DNA of 64,000 nt from the NCBI GenBank assembly GCA_028023455.1, contig JAQFVV010012498.1:3131001-3195000 (forward strand). Direction: 5' to 3'. The stretch comes from Epiperipatus broadwayi (taxonomy: Eukaryota > Onychophora > Udeonychophora > Euonychophora > Peripatidae). Below are positions 10,835 to 25,492 of this stretch, piece after piece (positions within the stretch are counted from its first letter, which is position 1; the number at the start of each line of letters is the position of its first letter). A program made the translations under genes and the position numbers. A model generated the notes under the pieces. The model was not told the DNA's origin. It worked only from the letters and a program-made list of their open reading frames with translations, and did not search any database.

Positions 10835-11950
10835 TTTCTAACAGTTGCATGTATTTGAAATATTTAAATGAAGTTAAATTTTTCTAAAGTCATCCAATAC
10901 ACATATTAGATGATCAAAATAGTCCAATATAAAAATACAACTAGAACACTATTATCACAAATCTTTAGAAAAACATTAACTTCATATAACTCATCATTAC
11001 CAATCCGGTATTTTCTTCTTTTGAGAAAATCCATTGAACATTACTTTAGTCTTTTTAACACTTACCTTTAATGCTACTTTCTTACTTTCATGTGATACTA
11101 CTTACAATATTTCCTGAAGTTCTAAAGCATTACTTGCAATAAATAACTATGACTTAAATAATGTCCATTTGCTTTATTCTCTTAGCTTATCATTTTAATC
11201 CACAAAATACTTATTGCAAAACTGGTGTAAAAGTTTTGTAGTTATAAAGTCATCCTGTCATATACTCTTTCCAGTGTTAATCTCTTTAGTATCATTATAT
11301 AATATATTTGTTGCATTTCAATTTTTATAAATATTCTTCAGAATGTACCAATATTTTCAGTCTATTTTTATAGAATCAAATGCCTTTTCATAAACTCCAA
11401 ATCCAAATCAACACATATTCATTGTTTTTTATATAACTTTTCTTAATATTGGATATGATCTACTATATTATATCTATTTTTGAATTTAGCTTGTTCCTTT
11501 GGTTGATTAAAATCCAAAATTTACTGAAGAGAAGTTGTGATTATTTTGGTAAAAAGTTTGTATAAAGTATAAAAGTCTAATGGATCTGTAAGTTCTATTT
11601 TATTATCACCTTTTTAAAATGTTAATATTAAGACTACATTCTTCCAATGATCTGGCTTTTTATTATTTGGACATTTGATATATAACTTTGGTAAATAAAT
11701 TTTTATTTCCTCACATCTTTTTTAAGATATTGATTATAATTCCAAGAAGATTTTTATTTCTTTAGAAATTTAATTGCATGTTTATTTTTTTTTTAATTTT
11801 AAATTCTGGGCAATTCAAAAGATATAGTACTTGTAGGAGATGCTTTCCCTTATTTTGTATTGCTAAATAATTCTTGATAGAACCGTTATACACATTTCAT
11901 AATATCTTAGTTCCATTTTTTTTTTTATTAAAGAAATAGAAAACAGTATT

Positions 11951-13460
11951 TAGTTTTATATTTAGTTGTATCTTATCAGTACCATGACTTTATATTATTT
12001 AGAAATTGAATGAATTAAAATAAAATAATTTAACTGAAATAGGATTGGGAGAATTATCATTTACAAAATTTTATATATTGATATTTTTGTTCTATGTAAT
12101 ATAATGATTACTCTTTCTGATTAGTAATATTATGCAAATGGAATTTACTGGAACCAGATTTCTAAATATATATTTAAATACTCATATCACTAAGTGTATT
12201 TTATTTTACTTATAAAAGAAAGAAAAACATAACAATTGAAACTGAATTTATGTGAATCTAATTTTTTATAATGATAATGTATAGTATATATTTGCAGTTG
12301 GAAGGAATCTTTATTATATCTTCATTGTCAACCTCAAAAGAAATTTGTAACTACATCCACTAGTAAATACATTTTTATTATTTACTAGTTTATGGAATTT
12401 ATAAAATTAGTTTGCTATCATAAACAACTTACTGATTTTTTGAATATGAAATTAAATTGTCATTATGGATAATGACACATAAATAAAAGATACTTTCCCA
12501 TGTAACATCATACTAATAATATGTAAGTGAATTCATGATCTGTATTTCCAGATGCATCTCTTTCAGCGGTTGTTATAATAGTTAGCTAATGATGAATATA
12601 GAATGCTTTTTTTTTGTAAATAATGTTTGACAAAGATATTAAAATATCAAATAAGTAGATCCTTGGAAGATGAAACAATATCTAACAGGTCTTTATATTT
12701 TAGTAGTAGAGTGGAAGTGAATTCTTACTAAACTTTTCAAATACCAGGAAGTAAAGATTTAGACAACCCTTACCACTTTTATTCAGATATATTATAAGGT
12801 TATTTGGATGATCTATGGATAAGTTATCTGTAAAAACTAGTCTAAAGCCTGAGTAAATGTGGAAAAAAATTACTGGTTTTGGTTTCAAACACAGTTCATA
12901 AAAATGGGAAGATATTGATATTATACACTATAAAACTCTAATTATGTAAACAAAACTTAACTTTGCTTTCAGATTGCATTGATTAGCATTATAAATACAT
13001 CACATTAACTCCAGACATAACATGAGAACAAGGTCTAAAATAAGAAATCATTAAAGGCTAATCCAGCTATGGCCCTATAGTGACTATTTTGTTGTTGCTT
13101 TTTTTAAAATTTTTATATCTCTTAGATATAAGATATAAAAAATGTCATTGGTACTAACTGTCATCTAACACTATATCATATATTATTTATATAAAATAAA
13201 ATGGCATATTTTTATTTTTGCAATAACATTTTGTATTATTTTGTACTTATTTTTTTATATTGCTGGCTTCAATTTTTGACAAATACATGCTTCTTTAATA
13301 AATTTTATAAAGTAAATATTTCCTTTTACAAATTGGGGTAAATATTTATCTAGCTTATACTATCTTATTTTATAAATTAATTTTTCTTTTGAACTTTCGT
13401 TTCTGTAGAAAAAAAATATTTGCTTTAATAAAGTAACACACAAAAATGATTTCTCTCTTT
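11951..13460. other. AT-rich stretch, nothing recognised
   Basis: No coding or transposon signal visible. Only homopolymer-rich AT DNA. Confidence 0.5.
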
Positions 13461-13462
13461 TT

Positions 13463-13464
13463 AA

Positions 13465-13539
<75 letters not shown>
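13463..13539. repeat. (A)n(TA)n microsatellite
   Basis: About 20 A followed by about 28 TA repeats. It abuts TGTGACCC at 13540, one of several TG-starting sequences placed directly after (TA)n in this window. Confidence 0.95.
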
Positions 13540-13542
<3 letters not shown>

Positions 13543-13544
13543 GA

Positions 13545-15598
13545 CCCTCTGAATGGGCACAAGGAATTGAGATACTTTGTATCTACATTGAATAGTTGTA
13601 TTGTATTAAAAAAATAAAATAGCCTTAGAATTTTAAACATTTTGCTGGAGATTGTTTAAAGTCTTAAATATTGATTGCTTATACATTTGATTAACCACTT
13701 TATAAGTATTTGGTATTATGATTATAGTTAAGGAGGTATTTAATGCAAGAGAGAGAGGTTATTTATTATAGGAATTGGTATATTCTAGCAGAAGGATGCA
13801 AAGTTATTTTATGTTAGTGTTTAGTATTGGTTTGAATGTTTTCCTAATCCTTTATTCATTAATATCTATCAATTTATCAACATTAGTAGCCATCTCAATT
13901 ATATTTAGTCAAGATAATTTAATATTTATATTACAATGTATGGGCATGCATGTATGACTCTGCATCATTTTCACTTCATTTTCATCTAATAACATTAAAC
14001 GATAGTACATTTACAATAAAAACTAATAAATTATTAATCATTTTTGTTTAACAGTTAATTAATATTCATTTCTTTTAAGTTTGTAAAAGCTATTTATTTT
14101 ATTATTATTATTTTTTTTGTGTCTTGATTTAATTGTAAAAATCAGAATGATTTTTTTTTTTAAAAGAAAAGATTTCTTGAATATGTAATTAGCTTAAGTG
14201 CAAAAATGTGGGAGTTAAGCTTTTGAAGAAAAATGACCTTTTGCTAGGGGAAAAGGAATATCTATTTAACAGATAGTTTCCAGTAAAAATTGCTCATTAT
14301 TTACATAATTGCAGCCAATGCGCATTATAATTGTAATTTCAGCCAGTTGCTGAAGTCAAATTGATTTAAAAAGCTTTTGAGTAAACTTCTGAAAAATCTT
14401 AGGAAATTCATTATGGAAGAATGTCTTTAATTGGAATGTAAGAATAAATTTTAAGAAGGTACATTAGTTTTTCATTTCTCTCCTTAATTTAAACATTTGG
14501 ATTAACCACCTCATACTTATTAATATTTAAAAATGTATATCGTTGGTGTTAAGATGGCATTACTTTATTTATCTATAATTAAGAAAGAAGATAGAGTGCA
14601 TAAACATTATTGTTATATAACTAATCCATGTGTGTCTTCTAATATATATTGGAAACATATGCAGGACTGTTTTTCAAAATTTATTTTGATTTTTCACCAT
14701 CTTCTGTGTTATGCTTTTATGAAAGTTAAATATAAAATTAAGGATATGTGTATTTTGATATATCATGCTTCAATTAATTATAAAAAAATGACATTATTTA
14801 TTTATCTGGTATTTCTAAAAAGAATATGTATTTTTAATTAAAGAAATAAAATGTGAATTACTTCAAATAACCAAAGGAAACTACTCATTTAAATATTTAC
14901 TTAAATCGGATGGAAGGACGGAAATGCAGGTAATTTTTGTTCTCTTCGATAAAGATGCACTATAAAATAAAGTATTATTAATTGTGGAATTGCCAATAAA
15001 TCAGGATATATTAATTGGCAATATTTAAAAATAAGCTATACGTATACTGGATTATAAAATGTCAAATGCTATGTAAGTGATTTATTAAGAACAATTGTTA
15101 CTTAATTTAAAACTACTATGGAGTGGATTAAATAATTCTTGTATAACTGTGGCTAAAAATATCATTAATATTTCTGTCATAATAAAACTTGATTACTTAT
15201 GTGTGATATAGCAAGCTCAAATAGCTATGCTAGAACATTGGAGATGCTGGATCATATTTAAGTTATGATTATTAATATTTTTGGTTATCCTACAAAAATT
15301 CAATTATGTTCGAATTCAGTTTGGAATGTGTCCCCATATCGTTTGATAAACTCGGAGTAAGACTTTGCAAGTAAACTTTTTATTTTAAGTTAAAGAATGA
15401 ATGACTTTTGTTTCTTTATTACTTGTCATTATCAATGTATATTATAGATAGATAGGCATACATTATTATGTTTTATTTATAATTTGAGTTATTATGATCT
15501 CCTAGATTGTCTCAGAATGTGTATTCGTGAGTAGCGGATACGTTGGTAAAAATTGATTTTATACAAATATGTCTTATTTTGCTTTTATGAAGGTAAAG
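13545..15598. other. AT-rich stretch, nothing recognised
   Basis: Open frames here (for example 14533-14841, 102 codons) have the composition of random AT-rich DNA and match no family I know. I do not call them genes. Confidence 0.45.

Positions 15599-15680
<82 letters not shown>
15599..15680. repeat. (TA)n microsatellite
   Basis: About 40 TA/AT repeats with one phase shift near 15636. Confidence 0.95.
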
Positions 15681-15682
<2 letters not shown>

Positions 15683-18100
15683 CATTAGAGAGAGGTTTAC
15701 ATTTATTTTATATATTTTATTATCTCAAAATGAGAAATTTGGCTTTTAAATCAATGTACGTATAATAGAAATAGTTTGCTAGATATGATAAAGAAAGTTC
15801 GTTCCTAATAATTATAACTATTGAATTTTAAAAGTAACTTAAAGTTTATTCTGAATTAAAAGTTATACCTTAATGTAATATTTAAATACCATGTTGCCTG
15901 CATAGTATATAATTTAGAATTAATTTTTTTTTATATTCTTATGCGCATTGTGTGTTTTTGCATAATTATAACATTTATTTAATAAAATTCAGTTTGTGAA
16001 TATTTCATGTATAAATTTCAGATGTTGTTGTATTCTAGAGAATTAAATGGATTAGTAGGTTATCTATATGTATTTATCTGCCAGCGTGTATATATAATAT
16101 TTGATATGTAGAAGAGCTTTGTGAATGGAAAATAATCTGGATGCATTCTAATATTTTGTAGGGATAAAAGATTTTGCTTATTTAGTACATTTTTAATAAT
16201 TTTCCATGAGTAGAGCCTAGTTTATATTATGTGCATATTATGAAATAATAGTTTTGAATTTATGTGATGTTTTTGTTAGAGTCTTGGTGATGAGGAAAAA
16301 GTTCCCCACCAACAGTGTATTTAGAATTAGATGAATTATTGTAGAAGTATTAAGTAAAGAGTTTATTTACTCCTCATGTGAATTTTCCTTGGAAGGTGTA
16401 GTCTGTATAAACATGAAAATATAGCTCTGTGTTATTTAATTGTGGCCTGACAAATAGTTAAATTAGTTCTTGATATAATATTAGTGTCTTATTTGATTGG
16501 ATGGTTTACGACATTGTCCGAAATAAAATAATTGTTTAATATTTTCTTGATGAATGGATAGTTTGTAGAAAAGATTGTTTTCTATTATTGTTGCTTGGAC
16601 ACACGCACACATGCGAAATATGAATAATATCGTGAAGATAAAAGTATAGAGTTATTGAAATTAAAATGGGAAATAACTGTTTTGAAACACATTATATTTA
16701 TTTAATACAGAATTATAAATCATCAAACCATCAGAATGAATATGATTTCATTGTTATGCATGAAAGGTATATGTAATTGAAAATGATTATTTAATTATTT
16801 AGAGAAAGTTGCCTTATTGATGGCCAAATATAGTTAATTTGATTTATTTTATTAATCAATACTAATATCCTATCAAAATATTTACTGTGCCATTAATATA
16901 ATATATTATTTAGTCAATGGTATGTTTAATTATGTTGAAATGAAACACTTAAGCAAAGCAAGTATTCGAAGTTAGAATATTAGAGTTTTATTGTTAATTT
17001 GCTTTCAAAAGGTCTGAATAGCGAATAATGTAAATAATAGGGATAATCCCAAACTGATGCTCAAAGTTTATTTGATAATTTAAAATCTGTAAGACAAGTA
17101 GTCCCATTGTAAAATATCATGTTAAACTAAATTTTTCAGTGTAATAAATGATTTGTTTTATTTCCACATCTCCATATTTCATACATCTATTGTAAAATAG
17201 ATATATTATTTTTTTAGTTATAATATTAAATATGCTGGTGTCTGATAATATTGTTTTCCTTGATTCAAATATTATAAAGAACATTTGCCACTTGATAAAC
17301 GTATAAGAAAGGTTGCCAAGTTAGTATATTTATTAGATGATGATGTGAGATTAAAATACCATATTTCTGTCATTATCTAATTGTTAAACACAGTACAGCA
17401 TTTAGTCAATTTATTTCATTACATTTTATTATACTTTAGAATTATAAAATATGGGCCACTATATTTTATTTAATTCAACTGTGTTTCAATTTTCCTGAGA
17501 TTGTATTGTATATTCATTGATTGGCTTTGAGGTAGCAGTTTAGATGATGATGTGCCAAGTCATAGGATTGCTTAGTGATATAATTATAGCAAGCTGATAT
17601 ATGTTATATTTGGATGAAGAAAGAAAATAATATTTTAATAGATTGTACAAATAAGCATTGTGATTCTTTATCATGCAGTTAATTACCAAAAAGGATTTAC
17701 ATTATATTTAATGTTTGCAATATTTCTTCTTTCATTTACTTATAATCATATATCTTATGAACTTCCTATAGCCTCCCACTGAGGTGAGCTGAACATAGAC
17801 TTAGGTAAAGAGTCTCAGTGATAATTTTGAATCAGATATATTGTTATATTATTCTATTCATTAATAGAACTGGCGCCCTGGGCATTTACTCATATAATGT
17901 ATATGAGCGGTGTTGGGAGTGTATATTGCATAGCTCTAGATGTGTGAAATTAGGCTTACTATCTTGATATCAAAGGAAATAGAGTAAAAAAACATTAATA
18001 CAAATATAGATTTATTTACAGATCAAAATTTATTAGAATTGAAGTTTTAATACAGAAAAGGTAGTGTTAATGTGATTTTTTTAAATGTATTTTTATTTAT
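15681..18100. other. AT-rich stretch with one isolated PBS-like motif
   Basis: No genes seen. A single GC-rich block TGGCGCCCTGGGC near 17872-17884 resembles a retroelement tRNA primer-binding site, but I see no LTR next to it. Confidence 0.4.
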
Positions 18101-18985
<885 letters not shown>

Positions 18986-18993
18986 TTATTATA

Positions 18994-19225
18994 ATGTAAC
19001 AGTCTATTTCACAAAAGGGTTACATCTGATTATGACCATTAATTTAATTAACTGTGTTGAGATAATCATAAGAGCATTCATAATTAAATAGACAGAAATT
19101 TGACTTAATATGCATTCTTCTATTTCATTTCTACTTGGCTCACATTATGCTATGGTATTTAAACTCAGGAAGAATATACATAGATTCTATTTCAGATTAC
19201 GATTGTAACATACTTAATATGCAAA
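18994..19225. repeat. Dispersed repeat XY, left half (copy 1)
   Basis: Closely similar to about 30166-30405. The shared text includes GATCATTAATTTAATTAACT-like sequence, ATAATTAAATAGA.AGAAAT, TTGACTTAATATGC and CTTAATATGCAAATTATA. In copy 2 this half joins the right half directly through a (TA)n tract; here the two are separated by the insertion at 19246-21874. Confidence 0.85.
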
Positions 19226-19245
19226 TTATATATATATATATATAT

Positions 19246-21874
19246 TGTACCGGTAAAATCACCATGCATAATCACGCACAGTAATCCGAATTCAAATCCA
19301 GTCCACGTCTAGGAATAAATTCCAAAATGCAAACTAAATTCAAACCCAAACCCCTGGCATGACCAACCGATGAACGACACAACAACAGTACGTGGTTTTC
19401 CCTTTACTAGCTCGTCGAAAAACACAGACTAAATTACCCTACAATCAGTTATTCATATATATCTTATATTCGAGATATTGGTACGGTTAATAATTCAATA
19501 TATATTTAAGTTGTCGATACAGACAGCAGGTGATTAACTAGGTTTCGGGAGTGATAAGAAAAGGGAGACAAAAATAGATTAGATAAAATTTTAATAATTA
19601 TTGAAAGCATTGAATAATATGTACAGATACGGTAAAATTTTCATACGTATATTTATAATAATTTGCTGCTAGTCCTTAATAATTGTTTTAGACTGATAAA
19701 CAAAATGCATGCCAATATTTATATGTTTTAAATGGTCGTACGAGTTGATATGGGAATCAGAGTAATTTGAGCATTTAAAATATTTAATTACTATTTTATA
19801 TTAAGTTGTTTGATTTTAATAGATTCAAACCATTACGTATACGGATAATTGGAGGAGGTTTTATATAAAAATATAATATAATAATGATGTACTGATAGTT
19901 GCAGAGCTTAAGATATACTACAATAATAACTTGCGGTGCATTGATGGAAGATCGGGTGGCTTGTACTTTGACAAGTCTTAATGCCCCCAAGTAGATCCGG
20001 GACACTCAACCAGCCGGGATCATTTTCGAACCCCAGTGATCCAAGAGATTATCTGGAGAAGAATTTCTTTCTTTCCAATTGGTAGTAAAAACGAGACGCC
20101 AATTTAGGCGAAGGAAAAGGCACTGCCGCAGTAACATCGAGGAAGAGTGATCGGAAGTGGACTTAAAGCGAAACTATATAAAACCTTGGTTATCTCTCCG
20201 TAACATTTTCTACGCAACAATCTGATATGACTATTCAAAATAAAACATGGTGAAATCAAAAGATCACAAAAGTAACGATTAATTAATTTCACTCTGAAAC
20301 CCATAACTCCCCAGGTTGTTCGGAAGGTAATAATAGTAACAAAAATATTCACTTTATATTATTACTCCGTTCATATATAAAAAAATAATATAATAAAAAT
20401 TTAGACTTTATTTTAAATATTTGTTATTTGGAGCAGAGATTAAAATATCATTTTGACAAAATAAAAGGAACAATACAGGTACTTGAATATTTCTCAACTC
20501 AACATAAACGAACCAATTTTTAGTTCGATAAAAGAAAATTACTTTTAAAATGAATATAATAATAATACTATGAAATAAACTTTAATGGTTTTAACTAGAG
20601 TTGAAAAATATTATTATTGGCATCGCTTTGTTTGTAAATGTAAGTAATAATAAAAATATAAGTACATTCACTAATGAATTACTATTAGGCACAAAATATT
20701 AGTAAATCATCATCTAAAGACTAGAGCACAGAAATATTAGAGAAGAAATTTACTGACAGGCTTTAGTGTAACATTTTAACGAAGGAAAACAAGAAATTTA
20801 CATGTAATTACTTATATTAATTCATAACAGATTAAATAATAAAATTATTAAGCTTAGAAGAAAGTTAAAAAGTTCATGTAACAAGGGTTACCATTCTTTC
20901 TTGGTCCGGCTTTTCTCCTTGCGGTAATGTTTATGCAGAACGTAGGCGCGCATTTTGGATTCCTTAGAATGGCATGATTAATTTAAAGGTTGGAATTGAG
21001 AAAACTGGAAGCACAGGAAACATTATAAATCAGCGGCTCGAAAGATTTAAATCGGCAGAACAGGGATCAGCTTCTTGGACTTAGCCCAACATTATTGCAA
21101 TTTACTGGGCAACTTCTTAATCACAGTTGAGATGATTTCTCTGGAACAACTACTTTGCTGTAGCTCGAGATGGTCTAAGCACAGCCAAGTCAAAAAATAG
21201 AGTCCCCTAGTATATTATAATATAAGATGGCTACGGTTGATCATTCTGCATAGTTTTTGTTCATGACTCCACCTCCTTTGATTTTCTGGCCTCCAGCAAT
21301 ATCTAATTTTGACTATACAATTGCATTTGCCTTTCTTGATAAGAGTCCTACATTTCTCATTTCCATTGTTTGATTTACATTTATTTCTAAATTCAATACA
21401 TGATTCTAAATTGACAAACTAAATAATTACATAGGAATTCGTGAATACAAAATTGAAATTCATTATCTTAACTTTCAAAGTACAAACTAATTATTCTATA
21501 CATTTTGTACACGTAAGATTTGACTAAAAATACCGATCAAAGAAATGTGACTTTTGATCAGCATTTTTAAATGACTTTGTATAATTTTGAAAGATTTAAA
21601 ATTTAAAAAAAAATATACACGCAATGAAACTTTTAAATTGAGCAAATATAAACCTACAAACCACACACACGAATATTATTTATCATGATTTGTAATATTT
21701 ATACTTGTAATATTTACATTAAATTCTTTTAAACAAAGCATAAAATAACTAACTTAAAATTTATGTGGCCTGGAATAGAAAAAGCCTCATTGCGGGTAAA
21801 TAGTGATTTAGGATTACCGTACTTCAAAATGAAAACTATGAAACTAAGATCGATCCTTCGATCTGTCTGTTTCA
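19246..21874. mobile_element. TG...CA-bounded non-coding insertion in (TA)n (element A)
   Basis: Starts TGTACCGGT right after a (TA)n tract and ends CTGTTTCA right before another. The flanking halves X and Y are contiguous at 30166-30778, giving an empty-site comparison and defining a 2.63-kb insertion with a possible 4-bp ATAT duplication. It is richer in CG than its surroundings. It shares diverged blocks with the interior of the LTR element at 23331-25492 (ACAGACAGC, CTAGTC.TTAA and GGCTTG...CAAGTCTTA). No coding frame, primer site or LTR pair was found. It may be a long solo LTR or a non-autonomous element. Confidence 0.65.
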
Positions 21875-22130
21875 ATATATATATGATGTAGATAAATAAA
21901 AAATTGAAACAACTTCAATTTAGATATTAAATATTTAATAAACTCATTAACAGTAACAAATTTTGTTCATTATAGTAATTTAACATAAAATATGATTTAT
22001 ACAATTATTAGCTGATGGTACGATAAGTGAAATAACCCTCAATTTCATTTCTTGAATATTTGGTGATCCAATCTCATTTTATCTTTATGAAAGGTAATCA
22101 TTCATTACTCAAACTTGGTAATTGAAACCT
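21875..22130. repeat. Dispersed repeat XY, right half (copy 1)
   Basis: Similar to about 30510-30778, sharing ATATTAAATATTTAATAAA, AATTTAACATAAAATATGAT, GATCCAATCTC and AATCATTCATTAC.CAAAC. Confidence 0.85.
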
Positions 22131-22589
22131 TATAGCACAAAAAAATTTAAACTTTCATCCAAATAATTTTATTTTTATACTAATTTTTCTACTTTTACCT
22201 TTTTTTTTATTCTAGTAAGTTTATTCACACATTAGGATGAGGATTATTTTATCTTTTGGGAGCCTTTTCCCAAAGGTATTATAGAAAAGATCAATCATAC
22301 AAGTGTTTTATTCATGTATCCTGAATAACAAAAAAATAATAAATAAATTAGTTGTAATTAACATTTAATATTTAACACTGTATTTGTCATAGTATAGGTA
22401 TTTAATATTACTAAAAAGTCTTACCTTTTATAAAGTCTATAAATGGTCAAATTTATTGTCAAGTAAGCTTGGGGTATTGATGCTTAAATTATTGTTAACA
22501 AATTGAAAATAATAATATTTATGACATTCCCCTCTATATAAATCTAAATTATGGTTGGATGAAATTCATCTATTGTCAAAAGAAAGAAA

Positions 22590-22592
<3 letters not shown>
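22131..22592. other. Short AT-rich spacer
   Basis: Nothing recognisable between repeat half Y and the (TA)n tract at 22593-22620. Confidence 0.5.
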
Positions 22593-22620
<28 letters not shown>

Positions 22621-22623
<3 letters not shown>

Positions 22624-23330
22624 GCCAGGCATTATCAAATGTCCATGCACAAAATCTGCTGTAAAGAATATTACAGCAGATACATTTATGAATTTGTAGA
22701 TATTAAGCACAACGAATATATAAATGTGCTATTTTAGTAATGGAATGGTCCGAGCATTAAAATACCCACACACACCAATTTAAATATTTAATCATAATAT
22801 TAAACTTGTTTCAGTTTCGTATTATTATTTATATTGATAAAAATGTGTTCTTTCCTTATCAACCACGTACCTGTAATAATCATTTAACTTACCCATTTGA
22901 AGACCCTAGATGTAGAGTGACTGAGCTAGCCACAAAGGGATATCGCTCTACCGGGGTGTTGAATCTTATTCTCATGCTTCGCTGGACATATGGTATTGCA
23001 CATCCTTCTGGGAGGGAAAAGAAATTCATTTTTATTCTTTTCTAGAAGTGGCGCGCAAAAATCTATTTACAAAATAGATTTTTCAAAGGTGTGTACTTGC
23101 CATTGTTCTAAATATTCGGGCATTCAAATAAGATATCAACAAAAGGGTGTTTTTAACTGGAAGAGTCCTGTCAATCCACTCTTCTATCAGTTTGGCTAGA
23201 AGTACCCATATACATGAGTACAGACAATTGGCTAGATTGGTATCCATTTCTTTTCCTGTTAAATCTTGTTCACTTCATGCTCAGTGCAAGATTAGGATCA
23301 GGAAATCCGCAGGGAGAATGGACCGGTAAA
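22621..23330. repeat. 5' LTR (or left direct repeat) of element B
   Basis: 710 bases starting TGTGCCAGG, repeated with only a handful of substitutions and no net indel at 25493-26202. It lies directly after a (TA)n tract. The last two bases are AA where the right copy ends CA. Near-identity of the copies means a recent insertion. The minus strand has weak A- and B-box-like words near 22880-22960, which I do not call a tRNA. Confidence 0.85.
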
Positions 23331-25478
23331 GCCACCACCACCGCAAGTCAAATCAGATTCAAACTCAGCTTAACCAACTCTGAATTCAAACCCAACTCAA
23401 CAGCTCAGATAGCAGAAATCGATGGCACAGTGCTATGCGCCAAGAACTAGTTCAACGGTTGGTGAGGACTAGAGACCCTTGCACTGACACGAATATCTAA
23501 TAATTAATTACTTTGAATACTTTTTAAATCAAATCATATGTATGTTCGGGTTGCCAACACAGACAGCGAGTATTAACATTTAAATAATTATAAAAAGAAT
23601 GATGAACTAAGAAACCAAGTATGTTAGAAAATATTTAATAAGAATAATTTGTTTTGTTTCAATCAAAATATAGAATGCATTAATTACCTCTAGTCTTTAA
23701 AAGAATTGATAAATATAATAAGAGTGGCGGTCCTTATCATATGCCAACAAGTATTACATAACGTGGGATTCTATGTCTATGCCCCCAACGAGAAATATAA
23801 AGGCAGATAAAGGTATTCATTAAGAACGGAAATGATTGTTCTAATTTTATTACGGTGGAATGTGAGATTTATTTTCACATTCGGAAATCTATTCATGAAG
23901 AGCAAAACGTATTTTAAGGCATAACTTTAATCTTGATTTGAAAACTGATTTAAACTAAATATATTTGAGAATTGGTTCGACTTTAATTTAAATCACTTCA
24001 TCACGAATTACGAGCACGGAGCGGGTTTTACCGGAACAAAGATGCAATGGTACTGACGAATTACAAGGCAGAGAGTAAAATTGAAAGATGATCGCTAGTC
24101 GATGATCGAAGTCCTATGGCGGCTTGCATTTGGCAAGTCTTACGCCCTTTGACTAATGAATCGGAAAGGAAGTACTTTCTTCCTCGAGAAATTTAAATAA
24201 AAGAATATGATCACCGACCAGCCTAACGGAGCGGAAGATGGCCCTACGTCAGCAACATTTGATGATGATGACTTGATAGTCATCGTTGAAAAATAGAACC
24301 CATGTAGAATACTCTACGTGATGACTTGACCAATTAATTAAAGTCAAACGAGCTTTTATCGAACTATTTTAAAACATTTATAAACTATATTAATTATGCC
24401 CTAATATCGTGCCCTTCCTGAATATTAATATAAAATGACAAAAGTGGAATTAAAATACATTTAACCCTTTATCGACCTTTTTGCAAAACATTTTAAATAT
24501 ATATATATGGATAAATAAATCAATATTAGTAAAGCAAGAAATAACATTTTAACATTACGTGAGCATATAACCACTTGTAACTTAGGAGCTGGGGACATAG
24601 GTGAAAAACGGAGCAAATAATTTATGATTAGCTAATTATAAAAATAGTAAACGTATAATATTTTCTTTCGACTCGATGATTAATAGAACTTATAAATTTA
24701 GTTCTAGTGGGCGAGAATAACTATTTAAAATTTATATTATATTATTTGCGTGAGGCAAATAGAACCAAGGAGCTCATCGAGTCGAAAAATTATTGGCATA
24801 TAATTTTAAATACGACATTAATAAAGCACACTAACATATATATATTAAACGAACCGCCAGGTAAGAAAAGAAAAAGTTTAAAGACTAGAGATTTAAAGAA
24901 TTACGAGATAAATTTACAGTAGCATGAATAAAAGGTGTTACAAAGATTTACATTAAAGAATAAAAGAGCTCTTAAAAAGAAGGAGTATAAAATAAAGTTC
25001 GAACTGGCCAGAAAGTTTAACGTTCATATTACCATTCCGTGCTTGTCCTTAAGTTACTCCTCCAAGTTGTTGAAACTTAGGCATCATTGGTTAACTACTG
25101 GAGTAGTATTTTAGTAGCTTTCATTATTTTAGCAGATTGATCGATCCGGAAAACGGTTCAGCAGCTCCAGTGAAGATTCCTCGGGACTTTAGGAACCGTA
25201 GCCAGATCCCTGATGTTCTAGCCCTCTATCATGATGAAATACAATTTTTAACCTTTATGAATTTTTTAACCTTTATGAAGGCCCTTTTGAAATTGTGGAC
25301 TGCAGTGGGAATAATGCTTTTTGGATTAAAACAGAACAGGGAATAAAGGGCACATACAATGCTCGGGCACTAAAACCCATACCATAGCATCCAGGATGCT
25401 TTAGAGATCATCTCACATGTATAGTTCATAATAAAATCTTAAGACTTTAAATGGTCATACCCATTTAAAAGTCTCATT

Positions 25479-25489
25479 GGAGAGGGGGG
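25479..25489 (+). promoter_or_regulatory. Polypurine tract of element B
   Basis: GGAGAGGGGGG followed by TATT and then the right repeat. It would prime plus-strand DNA synthesis if the element moves by the LTR mechanism. Confidence 0.6.
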
Positions 25490-25492
25490 TAT

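Larger units (their letters stand above)
9385..10974 (+). mobile_element. Penelope-like element with inverted tail, inside LINE
   Basis: A plus-strand PLE with RT and GIY-YIG remnants and a 3' tail ending at 10974. Its left end (9388-9474) is an inverted copy of the tail segment at about 10862-10940, so the element is bounded by outward-facing tails. The right end extends 34 bases beyond the inverted-repeat arm (10941-10974). The same 34-base extension occurs, reverse complemented, at 48240-48273. A short direct duplication flanks the unit. Frameshifts and stops make it dead. Confidence 0.75.
8795..11950 (-). pseudogene. RTE-type LINE remnant, split by a PLE insertion
   Basis: Minus-strand non-LTR retrotransposon in two pieces, about 8795-9384 (3' end) and 10975-11950 (reverse transcriptase region), interrupted by the PLE at 9385-10974. 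It is recognised by colinear nucleotide similarity to the better preserved copy at 46.9-48.9 kb, whose minus translation shows RTE/BovB-like RT and C-terminal motifs. Shared landmarks include AATATGTCCAGCCC, CTTCTTTTGAGAAAATCC-like text and ATAATTCTTGATAGAA. Many stops and indels; no open frame over 80 codons. Confidence 0.7.

Noticed and set aside
14533-14841. 102-codon plus-strand frame
   Set aside because: Ile/Tyr/Lys/Phe-rich as expected of random AT-rich DNA; no motif or context.
17872-17884. TGGCGCCCTGGGC primer-binding-site-like block
   Set aside because: No LTR end, TG...CA structure or retroelement coding next to it.
20104-20352. Minus-strand frame inside element A (also 19796-20005)
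   Set aside because: Not conserved in the related interior of element B and no recognisable domain.
22880-22960. Possible tRNA or SINE promoter words on the minus strand of the element B repeat
   Set aside because: Arms do not fold as a tRNA and box spacing is poor.
22806-23450. Overlapping frames in the element B repeats (duplicated at 25678-26282)
   Set aside because: They recur only because the 710-bp repeat is duplicated; several overlapping frames with no domain indicate chance.
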